Assembly (NCBI RefSeq): GCF_030272615.1
Contig: NC_081413.1
Coordinates: 157,175,849 to 157,239,848 of the forward strand
Direction: 5' to 3'
Source: Cryptomeria japonica
Taxonomy: Eukaryota; Streptophyta; Pinopsida; Cupressales; Cupressaceae
DNA: 64,000 nucleotides
In this document: piece by piece, positions 11,949 to 23,830 of the stretch
How positions within the stretch are numbered: the first letter of the stretch is position 1
Layout of the letters: the number at the start of each line of letters is the position of its first letter
Translations under genes and position numbers: made by a program
The notes under the pieces: model-generated
Told to the model about the DNA's origin: nothing
Database searches by the model: none
What the model saw: only the letters and a program-made list of their open reading frames with translations

Positions 11949-13201
11949 ATGATAGTGTTTAGTGAAACCACTTCTGATTCATGGGTTATAGACTCCAAAG
12001 CCTCCTTTCATGCCACTCCGTGTACGAAGACATTCTCTAATTATCAAGTAGGTCAGTTTGGAACTATATATTTGGGAGATAAAAAATCTTGTGAAATTAT
12101 TGGTGAAGGAGATATTTCATTGCCATTGAAAGGAGGAGGTAAATGGTTGCTAAAAGATGTTCACCATGTTCCTAAATTAAAGAGAAATGTGATTTCTATG
12201 ATTCAGATTTATTCACAAGGTTGTAATACTTTCTTCTTTGAGGATTCTTGGAAAGTAACGAAAGGTTCCATGGTTATTTCCAAGGGTAATAAAGATGGTA
12301 GTCTTTATGTTTTAGAAAAATTTGGTGAAGTGGGAGTTGCTATGCCACTTGTAGATGGTGACTCTGGACTTTGGCATCTAAGGTTTGACCATATGAGTAG
12401 GAAAGGCCTAGAAGTTATGATCAAAAGAGACCAATTACCCTGTCTGAAATTAGTATATTTAGAATTTTGTCAACAATGTCTTTATGACAAGCAGAAGAGG
12501 ATCAACTTCTTGAAGATGGGTCATGATAAGGATACGTCACCTTTGGAGATCGTATATTCAAATGTTTTTGGACCAACCGAGGTAACCTCTCTTGGAGGTG
12601 CAAATTATTTTGTAACCTTTCTTGATGATTTCACTAGGAAGGTTTGGATTTTCATGCTTACTAGGAAATCCAATGTGTTTAGTAAATTTAAATTTTTTAA
12701 AGCTCTAGTTGAAAATCGGAGTGGATATAATATTAAATGTTTGCAAACCGATAATGGTGGGGAATTATGTTCATTAGAGTTTTATACTTTCTGTGCAGAT
12801 AATGGTATTCGTAGAGTTAAACTTATTTTGTTTACACCTCAAGAGAATGGAGTGTGGAGAGGTTAAACATAATGATTTTGGAGAAAGCACGGTGTATGCT
12901 TTCCAATGCTGGACTGGGTAACGAGTTCTGGGCAGAGGCTAGAAATACAACAGTATATTTGATTAATCAGAGTCCATCATCTTGATTGAAATTCATTATT
13001 CCAGAGGAGGAGTGGTTGGGAAAAAGAATAACCTACAGTCATCTCCATGTGTATGGTTGTGAAGTCTTCACCCTTATCTCGAAAGAGAAACAAACAAAAT
13101 TGGACCCCAAATCCAAGCGCTGTGTTTTTGTGGGATATGGTGAAGACTGGAGAACTTCTTCATCAAATGATCAAGGATACAAACTAATTGATGGTGAATG
13201 A
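11949..13201 (+). pseudogene. pol: Copia A protease-integrase remnant
   Basis: The frame at 11949-12866 begins with an aspartic protease whose active site is damaged (DSWVIDSKASFHAT, where copia proteases have D-S-G). GAG-pre-integrase (about residues 95-190, with an H-x-R-x-x-H pair and CQQC) and the integrase core follow. In the core the first catalytic Asp is replaced (YSNVFGP, usually YSDVCGP), the second is kept (TDNGGE), and the Glu-bearing segment is broken by a stop and frameshift near 12864. A further frame at 12986-13201 is the integrase C-terminal part (KLDPKSKRCVFVGYGED). Nothing of reverse transcriptase follows. A dead remnant. Confidence 0.85.
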
Positions 13202-13975
13202 ATTACATTTGTCTCATTACATAGAGGTCTTCGATACATCTAAATACTTTCTAAAAATTATCTTGAAAAACTTGCATTATTAGAAATAAAGAAAAAAACT
13301 AAAACTAAAATACTAAAAGAAAGAAAAAAACTATGCAAATGGGAGGAATTACTAAATATTTCAAGATCATATTCTTGCATTATCATTTTTATTTTATTTT
13401 TGTGGTTGTCTATAATTTTGGTCTTACCATTCTTTGGTAGGCTTGGTTAGAGATAAATCATTATATCTTTTAGGGTTGGTAAAGTATTATTATTTAGGTT
13501 TGGTAGAAGATGATGGATTCAATCAAAGAAAATAGTTTTTTAAAATATTCTTTCAAGAAGTCTCTATCTTCTTTTTACTTTCTTCTTTCATTTTGTTTAA
13601 ATATTTCATCTTTCTAGTTTCTATCAGGTTCTAGTTACAATATTTTAGGAAGGTGAATAGGGTGTTAAAATATAAATTGTATTTAATCAAATTATGCCAT
13701 ATTTGTCATGTTTCTTGTAAGAGACATGTATCTATTTAGGGATATTTGGATCCATTTATTTGTATATAGAAAAAAACATCAATTTCTACTTTCTATATTT
13801 CTACATCGTATTAAAATTACTATGATCACAAATTGTATATATTTAATAGAGAAAATCTATTCAACCTCTCCAATTTCAACAATTTTAAGGAGATATCTAA
13901 GATTTTTTCCAATATCTTGTGAGCCTTATTTGTTAATTAAATATAATTATAATGTGCTATCACTGAAATTTTATC
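13202..13975. other. AT-rich sequence without recognisable genes
   Basis: Follows the broken end of copia A. Short open frames only, with no motif seen. It ends at the ATTCT target duplication of element D (13976-13980). Confidence 0.5.
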
Positions 13976-13980
13976 ATTCT

Positions 13981-14438
13981 TGTGAGATTTTGCTAAGATC
14001 AAGAGCTCAATGAAAAGTACAAAATAAAGAGACAAAATATAGGATACGAATAAACTGTATTCTCATCAATAGATAAATGATCAATAGTTCAATAGTTGTT
14101 GTTACATACAAAGAATGTGAGCCTACTTATATAGGGAACGCTATATGGATATGTGAGCATATAAACATGACATGTGGCTCAATAAGAAATAAGGGTGGGT
14201 AGGAAATAGGTGTGGTAGGTAGGAGAAACAATATAATATTCCACATGAGGTGGATCACCCACCGAAGGTGGAATGTAACAACAAGACCACAAAAGCTGGA
14301 AATTCTCCTACACACACTATCCCAATGTGGCACAAACACCCAAGTGTCTCATACCCAAACTACTATGAAAGGCATTATCCTAAGTAAACTTAAGTAAGCT
14401 GTAATAATATCCAATATGAATAAATAATTACATCGACA
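13981..14438 (-). repeat. 3' LTR of element D
   Basis: Closely matches the copy at 25852-26308, including the TGTGA(G/T)ATTTTGC start and the AATAATTACA...ACA end as read on the plus strand. A TATATAAG-type TATA box is visible on the minus strand near 14130. Confidence 0.9.
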
Positions 14439-14449
14439 CCCCCCCTTAA
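14439..14449 (-). other. Polypurine tract of element D
   Basis: On the minus strand TTAAGGGGGGG abuts the start of the 3' LTR. Confidence 0.75.
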
Positions 14450-14868
14450 GTGCAACTTAGCGGAATGCACTTAAGTCTACAACGCAACTAAGAAATGCAA
14501 GATGGGTCCCGACGACTAGGCCATGTTAGGTACCCATGTACAAATGCATGCAAACCAATGCAATGAAATCTCTCACAAAGCAGGGAAAGAGAGAAAAACC
14601 CAATGGGAAAAAACCCTCCCCCAAAAGAGAGATGAAAACTATACAAGATATCTCTCATAGAAGTGTGTGAAGAACAAAACCCCATGTGAGGAAAAAGTAC
14701 CCTCCATATGAGAGAAGAAGAGAAGCTAGGTATCCCCCCCTCAATGTTGAATATGCACCAATGGTAGAAGCTTGAAGATGAATGAAGAAACTACTCCATG
14801 AATGTCGAACAACATTCCTCCCCTTAGGAAGAAACAAAACCAAAGATGTATCCATGAAGTCTCCCCAA

Positions 14869-15459
14869 TCATGAAGGGAGGATGTATGAAAAAAACTCAT
14901 GATGAAAGGAATCTCTAAAAAACTTCTCAAGTGTCCCCATGTCGATGCTAAAAGTTACCCACTCCAAAGGTGGTGAACTACTCCACACTACTGAAAAAGG
15001 CACTCCAAGATCTAGTGGAGATGAATGTAGAACAAGCCCCAAAGAATCACATGTCTCCTCTAAGGATAAAGAGACCTCCTCCAACTGCTGTACAAATGTA
15101 TCCACAATCATATCAACCTCGAAAGAAGGATCCTGTAGAGAATTTACAAGAGGGTTAGAGTTTTCCCTCAAAACAATCAAAGAAGGATCATCTTCATCAA
15201 AGAGAAGATGAATATTATCAATGATGTCTCCCAAATCTGCAATGTAGGATTCCACAAACAAACTTGCAATGTCTATCAAGTACTCATCCAATGAAACTGA
15301 AGTTGGAATACATGAAATATCTTGCTGCACTGAATCACAAGAAGGCAAAACTATCGCACTATCTGCATCATCAGGTGCAATAGGTGATGCAATATGAATA
15401 GGAGGAGATGCAATGCAAGGCTCAAGAATGGGGTCACATGTGAGAATCCCCAAGTTCAA
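14869..15459 (-). CDS. Acidic 196-aa ORF at the 3' end of element D, unknown function
   Basis: Sits between the protease and the 3' LTR, where integrase and polymerase would be expected. The 196-residue product is rich in Asp, Glu, Ser and Leu (for example LFDEDDPSLIVL) and has no zinc-binding, catalytic or membrane motif I can see. It is open without stops, unlike the neighbouring gag and protease frames, but that can happen by chance. It could be a captured or degraded pol segment or a lineage-specific accessory ORF. Confidence 0.35.
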   Translation of the reverse strand: MNLGILTCDPILEPCIASPPIHIASPIAPDDADSAIVLPSCDSVQQDISCIPTSVSLDEYLIDIASLFVESYIADLGDIIDNIHLLFDEDDPSLIVLRENSNPLVNSLQDPSFEVDMIVDTFVQQLEEVSLSLEETCDSLGLVLHSSPLDLGVPFSVVWSSSPPLEWVTFSIDMGTLEKFFRDSFHHEFFSYILPS

Positions 15460-15474
15460 GTACCCAAAGTTCTC

Positions 15475-15886
15475 CTAGAAATCTAAATCATCACAAGAAG
15501 TGTGACCATCATGTGAATAATCATCATATGTGAAATCATCCTCATCAACAAAATCTGAAAATGAATTTAACCAAGATGCATGATCAACCACCCCAGTCGT
15601 ACTGATAGCTCTAGTCTCTAAGTCTCTAATGAAGACTAACTCAGGTGCGAACTCCATAATTCTCTTTGTTGCCCCATGTGTGATTTGATAGATGGAAAGG
15701 AGATTGTTTGTCAAATGGGGTACACATAAAACATCATTGAAGGAGTTATCCCCAATAGCAATAGATCCTTTCCCAATCACATCCATGTATTTATGATTGC
15801 CCATCAAAATCTACGACATGGTGCAAGGCTCAATTGTAGAAAACATAGACCGCAAAGATGCCATATGATGAGAAGCCCCTGTGGTG
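15475..15886 (-). pseudogene. Element D protease, downstream part
   Basis: Continues the interrupted protease: TGASHHMASL, then an in-frame stop near 15812, then the flap and C-terminal strands typical of copia proteases (IGKGSIAIG, VLCVPHLTNNLLSI). It ends at a stop at 15475, and the frame does not lead into GAG-pre-integrase or integrase as it would in an autonomous element. Confidence 0.75.
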
Positions 15887-17509
15887 CAGGGCACCTAGCA
15901 CTCCAAGAATGTAAGATTTTATTTTATTTTAGTTTATGTGTTAATGTGTGATGTAATAATGGACCAACCATTAAGGACTCAGTAGAGCCATGGTTGAGTT
16001 GTCCAAATTTTGGTTTGAGTCAATTGTGCTCAGGATGCTGCTAGCATGAGAAGTGAGTTGCTTAAGTAGGTCACAGGCAAAAAACCCCAGATGAATGTAT
16101 TCATGGATTAGGAGTCAATTGAGTTGTGTTTAGGTATTGTAAGGTGTTTGAGGATCTTCAAGAGCCCTAGACTGCAATAGAATGCAAAATTGCATCCTCG
16201 AGCAAAGTTGTCAAAAGTTGTTGAGCAACATTTTGCAAATTCTTGCAAAAGTTGCATTTTTGGTTATGGGCATTAGGTAGCTGGTTGAATAGAATAAAAT
16301 AGTGGATATAAGCCAAATTTCACTTCATTGTATGGGTTGGAGGATTGGAAATGCAAGAGAAAGCTTTTTGTTTGTGAAACAATCCCGTTTCCACTGGGTT
16401 TTTGATAGTTTTGTCTTGTTTTTCATTGCTTGTAGGGTCCAGTACGAACTAGATGGTGTAAAATCATTGCCATATTTGTATGTTTATTGTATTTTCTTTC
16501 ACTAAGGTTGATTTTTTAGGTTTGATTGTTCCAGGTTGTGAAGATTTCTGTCATTCTTTGCAACTAGGAGCAAAACCCTTGCAAGTAGGGTTTAAGAGCA
16601 AGAAATAGCTCTAGCCTAGGCATTCTTTGATGGCACTTGTTGTAATCATTAAGAATGCTAGGTTAGGGTATGTATATAGTTTTGGAATAGGGTGTGTGAT
16701 GTTGCAGTTCCAGGAGGAGGAGAAACAATGAAGACCTAGGCTCACCTCTGGGAGTAGGTGAGTTAGGACAGTAAGCAAAGTGCGATTTGTGAGCACTTGG
16801 AGATTGATGCAAGCCCAAGTGGCATATGTATGGAAATCCCTCAGAGTGTCCTTGAAGTTTCCCAAGGTGTTTAGAGCAGGAGTTTTGACTGGTGAAATGT
16901 TCTAGACCAAGTTTGTCAATCCACCGGTTAAGCCTAAAACCCCACAAAATAGTGTAGCATTGGAAACCATAGCTGTACAAATAACCCATATTAAATTATC
17001 CAGTATTGTCTACAACTTCCAAAAGGGTATCCGAATCCATGATTTATTCCTAGGCTTGTTTGGGACTCTTGCAAATTAAACCCAAAAACCCACTTAAGGA
17101 GGGCTAATGCAATTAGGCCTATTTAGGTGCCGGTAGAGACCTAGAAGGCTTGAGAAACCATGGCGATGGAATTGGTGAGTCTTAAACTTCAAAACACAAT
17201 GAAGACACCTTATTAATGCATTGGAAAACCATAAGGAGAGTTGGTGTGTTAAGATCCTAGCAGGAGTAGTTGGAGCCTAGGAGAGGTGAGTGTGAGTAAC
17301 TGAGGTGACAACCTCAAGTGGACGAGTTGATTGTCCAGAAACCATTAGCTATACTTAGGAGGAAAGTCAAGAAGGTTTAGACCTTGGAGGTCTGATTGTC
17401 ATAAACCTTACCAAGTGCCATAGGAAGGACTTGAGTAGTTGTAGGGTTGAGTAGGACAAGTCACTCAAGAAGGTGAAACAAACAAGGCTCCAAGACTCTC
17501 TACATCACC
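15887..17509. mobile_element. Unclassified 1.6-kb insertion in the protease of element D
   Basis: The flanks join to give an uninterrupted LDS..GASHHM protease motif, so 15887-17509 was inserted. At most a 3-bp repeat (GTG) flanks it. No terminal inverted repeat, LTR, poly-A or convincing coding sequence was seen. CTCCAAGA occurs near both ends as a direct repeat. Candidate classes are a non-autonomous DNA transposon or filler DNA from double-strand break repair. Confidence 0.5.
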
Positions 17510-18566
17510 GTGAATCTAGAAGCCATCTCCCTGAATCACGACTTGTAGTAGCACAAAGAGCTTGTCCTTTTCTTTTCCAAAAAGAGTGCGTCTTCCCACT
17601 TGTTGAGGCCATGAATTCTTGCACTTTCCCCTTTGATTTTGAGGAAGTGGAAGGTGATGAATCCTCCTTCTTGTAGGCTTGAGGAAAATTAATGTTGTGC
17701 TTTTTGAGGATGTGTGTGAGCTCATCAATATTCTTAGAATGGAAACAATTCTCCTCATGATTAACCTTTTTAATGTAGGCACAAGTAGGTTTCTCCTTCT
17801 TTGGTGAATTGTCCTTCTTAGAAGAGGATGAATCTCCTTGTTGTGGAGAAGGTGGTGCTTTGTCCTTAGGCTTTGATTGCCATTTATTCTTCTTTGAGTT
17901 GTCCTTTCCTTGATTTCCTTTGTTCCCTTGATTTGCCACTAATGCTTGAGAATTAGAAGTCTTAAGAATGTCCATGCTTATCAACTTAGTTAGTTCCATC
18001 ATTAACATTTTGGTGAAAGTATCAAATATAGGCATTGTGTAGCTTGAACCCATTTTCATCCTATGGGTTTGGAAAATAGAAACAAATGCTGTATATTCTT
18101 GTGGAAGCTTGCCCATCAAATTGAAGATCAATTGAGTATCCTTCTTATCAATGCCACAATCTTTGAGTTGTGACCTCAACTCTTTTGCCTTGGTGACATA
18201 ATCTTATATAGTATCAAAGTTCTTGGGATCTAACATGGTGAGATCACTATCAATCTGATATCCCCTAATTTCATCAACTTGACCATACAAGTCTTGAAAC
18301 TTTTGCCAAACATCCTTAATTAGAGTACATTTTTCGATATGAAAGATGAGATCCTTTGATACATACTTTCTTAAGGTACCAATTTCCATGATATTCTTAG
18401 TGAGCCAATCCAAATGTGCAACAGGATCACCCTTAGGATCAGCGCGAGCAACAATAGTTCCATCAATGTAATGAGTTAGTCCTTTTTCCATAAGTTTACT
18501 CCATGCATTAATTTTCCAAGTAGCATAATTATGAGGAGTTGAGAGAGTAAAATAAGGAGAACCCAT
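17505..18566 (-). pseudogene. gag: Element D gag and start of protease
   Basis: Minus-strand frame from ATG 18566 (MGSPYFTLST...HNYATWKINAW, a copia-type gag N-terminus) with one in-frame TAA at 18204. It then continues in the same frame to RWLLDS, the beginning of the protease active-site motif. A lysine- and serine-rich linker precedes a poorly conserved knuckle (CAYIKKVNHEENC). The protease motif is cut at 17510 by an insertion and resumes at 15886 as TGASHHM, so the original read roughly LDS..TGASHHM. Not functional. Confidence 0.85.
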
Positions 18567-18631
18567 AGTAGCAAAATGGAAAGAACACAAGAGCACAAAA
18601 GCACAAGAGACACCCCCCCAAATTCACTCAA

Positions 18632-20108
18632 TTAACACCAAAGAAAGACATCAGATATACGTGGGAAAACCCTTACAGGTAAAAAAAGAACCCACCACCA
18701 AAAGGAGATCCCTTTATTCAAGAAACAACAAGGTTACAATAAAGTTAACAGATCTTCTTTTCTGGACTTTGTTCTCAGAACTCTGCTATCATGTCATGCA
18801 GAACATACACGACTACAGACATGCCAAAAACTACAACACGTAGTCTTACTACATCCCTTCGTAGTCACTCCATTTTGCCCTGATCAACCACTGTTTAGCC
18901 TCACACTCAGCTTGCACTTAACCTCGGGCTACACACTCCTCACACATCAAGCAAGGCAAAACATCTCAGAGTTCCTATCATACTTCAATGACACTCCATA
19001 CCTCTGCTCTATGCCAGTCTAAGCGTTTCACTCATCATCTACACCAATGCTCCTCACAGCCCCGTGCAAGCTCATCGATTACATCTTTGGTAACACATAT
19101 GTAACAGCTAAGATTATAGTGTGTCAATATGCATAACTGTTATGGAATCCAATTGTCTTCCATCCGTCCAGCTGTGTTTTGGTTTCCTCTGGCCACTTTG
19201 ATAGTTACTCGCTCCAACCACCAGGAAGTCTAACCATTGGTCTGCATTCATGAGAAACACAATATCCCACATGCATCAGGAAGTTGAGTCAGTTCGTATT
19301 CATATACACTGACAATCTCATCCTTAGTGTCCGAGTGTTCACATTTTGGATCTCGGTTCGACCTCACTCTCGTAGTCGGTCTCCGCTCCATCGACCATCG
19401 GTATAGCTTTCAACCGGTAGAGCCGATTGCCCGATGATACCCAATCGCCAAAGGCGACTCCATCGGGTCATCGACACAACCTTCCTGCTATCTCCCTGAT
19501 CCCCGATCACTCACAGAGACCCCATTGGCATATCACTCCACAAGTCAATCCGATCTCCGATGACTCTATCGGGCCATTGGTGAGATTGCTTCCAAGCTAT
19601 CCCGATCTCTGAACACCGAAGGTGACCTCATCGGCCCATCAGAAACATCACTCAGTAGTTACTCCGATCCTCGAACAATACTAGAAGACTTCATTGGACT
19701 TCGGCATAGCCATCAGCTTGTCAACCCAATAGCTGATGCTGCTCGATCGCCGAAAGCAACTTCATCGGGTATCGACACAACTTCAAACCAGAACCTCCTA
19801 TAGCCAATGACAAGCTCGACCGCTTAAGGTGACTCCATTGGGTCATCGATATAGCTCTCCAAAAGACACTCCAATCTCCGATGGCTAGGAGTGGTCTCCA
19901 TCGAGACATCGAAATAGGAACACAACTGCTACTCGATCACCGATACCAAGAGCACAGACTCATCGGCTAGAGTTGTCCCGATCGGCCTAAGTCACACCGA
20001 TCATAAAGTGTTCAACAACCAAGAAGGTAACACTCTGCTGCTCCATCGATGTAGACTACTCCGATCAACCCGAACATGGTTAGGAGAATTTGAGGCACAT
20101 TCCCAACA
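18632..20108 (-). repeat. 3' LTR of element F, outer end missing
   Basis: Colinear with 22357-23830 of the other LTR. The boundary at 18632 joins directly to sequence upstream of the element D gag ATG. A GC-rich part (about 19380-20090) holds repeated CATCGG/CCGATC motifs. Confidence 0.85.
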
Positions 20109-21329
20109 ATCTCCCACTTGCCGAGGAATCCATTGGACCTGTCTATCATACCGAACACTTACAGATTTCACTGAGAACCATGGACTCAAAAGCCCATCAA
20201 TGCTGATATACCATTCGATTGCAAACCCCCAAGAAATACAGTTTACTTTGTGTACCACTGAGACATATGCAGAGAAGTATCATCTCATCCATAGATACTC
20301 CCACCTTCTATCATGCCATTGCCACCAGACACAAATAGAAGCTATCTACTGAGAAAAACATAGCTCTGACTTCCAAAACACAAAAAGCTCACATTCCCAA
20401 GGCTACTCAAATGTACCTGCATTAGTCACAATCATAGCTAGAATAGCACCCACAACAAGTGCTAATACATCCAACTATACATACCTTAATGGTATACCAA
20501 GATGAATTTCAAAACATTCACATATACCACCTGTTACTTACAGTCTCATTCTTCAAGTGCATAATCACATGCACACCAAGGAACTCCCACTACATAGGTA
20601 ATGTCAGAATTGAAAAAGATCCTTCTTTCAACATTACATAGAAGTAAATAAACCTTTGTACCAAGAGCATTCACAATACTAACTGTATACAAAGAACCTG
20701 CAAGCAAGTCTTCACAGTACCCTATATCATACCCTTTCTTCACTTCTAAATGCTAACTGTGTTATCACAGATGAGTGCCTCTCAGTTGGACCTCTTAAAA
20801 CATTCCAACACATACATCTCTAGTCATAAGAGAAAGACAACACCATCTATTGTTTCCATGTATCCATGAGCACCTATAACTGATCAACATATGCCAACCT
20901 CCAAATGCAAAACCACATTATCATGAAGTACCAAACAAATGATCAGTGTACTCAAAACACAAAAACAGAACCAAGATCATTGTCAAAATTCCAACTGCAG
21001 AATTAGGAACTTAAACATAACAGCCATGATCTAAAACATCTCAACGAAAGAGATCATATGCTCCGTATGAACATACACACATTATGTCACAACTCTAAAT
21101 GCATCTCAAGAGTATATCCTGACATAAAAAAATCCTAACTAAGGATTACAACATCTCTACCAAAGACCCCTTATGAATCTTCAAGATGTTAACATCTCCA
21201 GTCACATGAAGATCATTCACCAATCCATGATGAATCTGCATCACTACCAAAGACCCACGGTACCCAGTCTTAATAGCATCATGATTGAACCAGACATCGA
21301 TAGATGTTTGACCTGCCAAAGTAGCTCAG

Positions 21330-22113
21330 AAGGCATCTCCATCCTCACACTGAGAGGACCTAGAATCAGAAGAACCCTTACTTTTCTTCTTCTCTCTGCA
21401 ATCCTTTCGGATATGACCAGTCTGCCCACAATTCCAGCACTTTACTTTGGACTTCTTTTCAGGAGTCGTGGAGCTTTCCTCTGACTTGGATTCCGACTCT
21501 TGTTCTCTTTCTTGCCTCTAATAGTGAGAGAATCCTTGACCATCTCAGAAGATTTCCTTCAAGTTTCTTCTGACAGCAATGAAGCAACCACACCTTCCAT
21601 TGTGAACATGGTTGTTCTACTCCCAATAGTCATTACCAGATGATCCCATGAGTCAGGCAGAGAACATAATAGAAGCATGCACCGATCCTCATCATCAATC
21701 TTGACTCCTATAGAGGTTAGCTGAGCAACGATCATGTTGAAAACATTCAAATGATCTGCAACAGATGTACCCTCATCCATCTTCAGGGAATATAACTTCT
21801 ACCTCAGGAATAACTTGTTTACCAGAGACTTTCCCTGATAAATGTCTCCAAGCTTTTTCCATAGAAGATTTGCAGTCTTCTCCTCATGGACATTCAACAG
21901 AACAGAGTCTGCCAAACAGAGTCTGATTAACCTTCTAGCTTTTCTATCTGCAAAATCCCAGTCTTCTTTCCTCATGCCTGAAGGCTTAGCAGTTGCAATC
22001 ACAGCAGCCCAAAGATCCCTATCAACCAACAAGTCTTCCATCTTGAGTTTCCATAACTCAAAACTTGCACCATTGAATTTCCTGATCTCCACTCGCCCAG
22101 AAGCATTCGCCAT
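21330..22113 (-). pseudogene. gag: Element F gag
   Basis: Starts at ATG 22113 (MANASGRVEIRKFNG). The N-terminal gag domain shows WKLKMEDLL and 'HLNVFNMIVAQL', and an intact CCHC zinc knuckle (CWNCGQTGHIRKDC) lies at about 21410-21452. Stops at 21799 (TAG), 21559 (TGA) and near 21330 (TGA) break one continuous frame without indels. Related to gag of element A (same LCSLPxSW motif). No integrase or reverse transcriptase follows in the remaining 1.2 kb before the polypurine tract. Confidence 0.85.
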
Positions 22114-22220
22114 CTTAAACTGCAAACAAAATACTTTGCTAGACTCCCACTGAAAACAGAATTGACACCAAACAACCCTACCCAACAAGGATAACACAAC
22201 AAAATGGCTCTGATACCACT

Positions 22221-23830
22221 TGTAAGGAAAGCAGTGCGCGGAAAATGCTCTCCTAACGTCAATTCTAAGGGGATTTGCAAGCAAGGAAGTATTTTAATTC
22301 TTTTTGCAATACATTAAGATAAACACAGACAAAAGATTAGGATTAACCAGACATGATAACACCAGAGAAAGACATCAGATATACATTAAAAAACCCTTAC
22401 GGGTAAAACAAAAACCCACCACCAAAAGGAGATCCCTTTATTCAAGAAACAACAAGGTTACAATAAAGTTAATAGATCTTCTTTTCTAGACTTTGTTCTC
22501 CGAACTTTGCTATCACATCATGCAGAACATACATGACTACAAACATGCCAAAAACTACAACATGTAGTCTTACTGCATCCGTTCGTAGTCACTCCGTTTT
22601 GCCCTGATCAACCACTGTTTAGCCTCACACTCAGCTCGCACTTAACCTCTAGCTACACACTCCTCACACATCGAGCAAGGCAAAACATCTCGGAATTCCT
22701 ATCATACTTCAATGACACTCCATACCTTTGCTCTGTGCCAGTCTGAGCGTTTCACTCATCATCTGCACCAGCGCTCCTCACAACCCCGTGCAAGCTCATC
22801 GATTACATCTCTGGTAACACATATGTAACAGCTAAGATTACAGTGTGTCAATTTGCATAACCGTTATGGAATCCAACGGTCTTCCATCCATCCAGCTGTG
22901 TTTCGGTTTCCTCTGGCCACTTTGACAGTTACTTGCTCTAACCACCAGGAAGTCTAACCGTCGGTTTGCATTTGTGAGAAACACACTATCCCACATGCAT
23001 TAGGAAGTCGAGTCGGTTCGTATTCATATACACCGACAGTCTCATCCTTAGTGTCCGAGTGTTCACATTTTGGATCTCGGTTTGACCTCGCTCCCACAGT
23101 CAGTCTCTGCTCCATTGGCCATCAGTATAGCTTTCAACCATTAGAGCCGATCACCTGATGATACCCAATCACCAAATGTGACTCCATTGGGTCATCGACA
23201 CAACCTTCCTGCTGTCTCCTCAATCCCCGATCACTCATAAAGACCCCATTGGCATATCGCTCCACAAGTCATTCCTATCTCCGATGACTCTATCGGGCCA
23301 TCGGTGAGACTGCTTCCAAGCTATCTCGATCTCTGAACACCGAAGGCGACCTCATCAGCCCATCGGAAACATCGCTTAGCAGTTACTCCGATCCTTGAAC
23401 AATACTAGAAGACTTCATCGGACTTCAGCATAGCCATCAGCTTGTCAACCCGATAGCCGATGCTACCCGATCGTCGAAAGCAACTTCATCGGGTATCGGC
23501 ACAACTTCAAACCAGAACCTCCGATAGCCGATGACAAGCCCGACTGCCTAAGGCGACTCCATCGGGTCACCGATAGAGCTCTCCAAAAGACACTCTGATC
23601 TCCGATGGCTAGGAGTGGTCTCCATCGAGACATCGAAACAGGAACATAGCTGCTACCCCGAACACCGATACCAAGAGCACGGACTCATCGGCTAGAGTTG
23701 TCCCGATCGGACTAAGTCACACCGATCAGAAAGTGTTCAACAACCAAGAAGGTAACACTCTGCTGCTCCATCGGTGTAGGCTACTCCAATCAACCCGAAC
23801 ATGGTGAGAATTCGAGGCACATTCCCAACA
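22221..23830 (-). repeat. 5' LTR of element F (1610 bp)
   Basis: Begins TGTAAGGAAAGC and ends ...CATTCCCAACA on the plus strand. The primer-binding site lies two bases outside its left edge. About 23130-23800 is a block of degenerate GC-rich subrepeats. Confidence 0.88.

Larger units (their letters stand above)
1023..13201 (+). mobile_element. Copia retrotransposon A (Tork/Tnt1-like), host of two nested insertions, 3'-truncated
   Basis: An old copia element on the plus strand, split by Sirevirus-like element B (1358-9030) and LINE C (9448-11575). Its pieces are 1023-1357, 9031-9447 and 11576-about 13201. The order primer site, gag, zinc knuckle, protease, GAG-pre-integrase and integrase is retained. 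Reverse transcriptase, RNase H and 3' LTR are missing, so it is cut off within or just after the integrase C-terminal region. Both insertions carry target duplications that restore its gag reading frame when removed, which proves the order of events. Confidence 0.8.
18632..23830 (-). mobile_element. Copia element F (Tork-like), gag-only, non-autonomous
   Basis: Nested in the leader of element D. The right LTR (22221-23830, 1610 bp) is complete. The left LTR (18632-20108) is colinear with it but lacks about 135 bp at its outer end, so no target duplication can be read. On the minus strand the primer site TGGTATCAGAGCC (22206-22218) and a polypurine tract (20109-20122, AAGTGGGAGAT) bound a 2.1-kb internal region. 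That region codes for gag with an intact CCHC knuckle and then becomes non-coding. Pol is absent. Confidence 0.85.

Noticed and set aside
15887-17509. Helitron
   Set aside because: CTAG occurs near one end on the minus strand, but the TC start, 3' hairpin and A/T insertion site are not all present.
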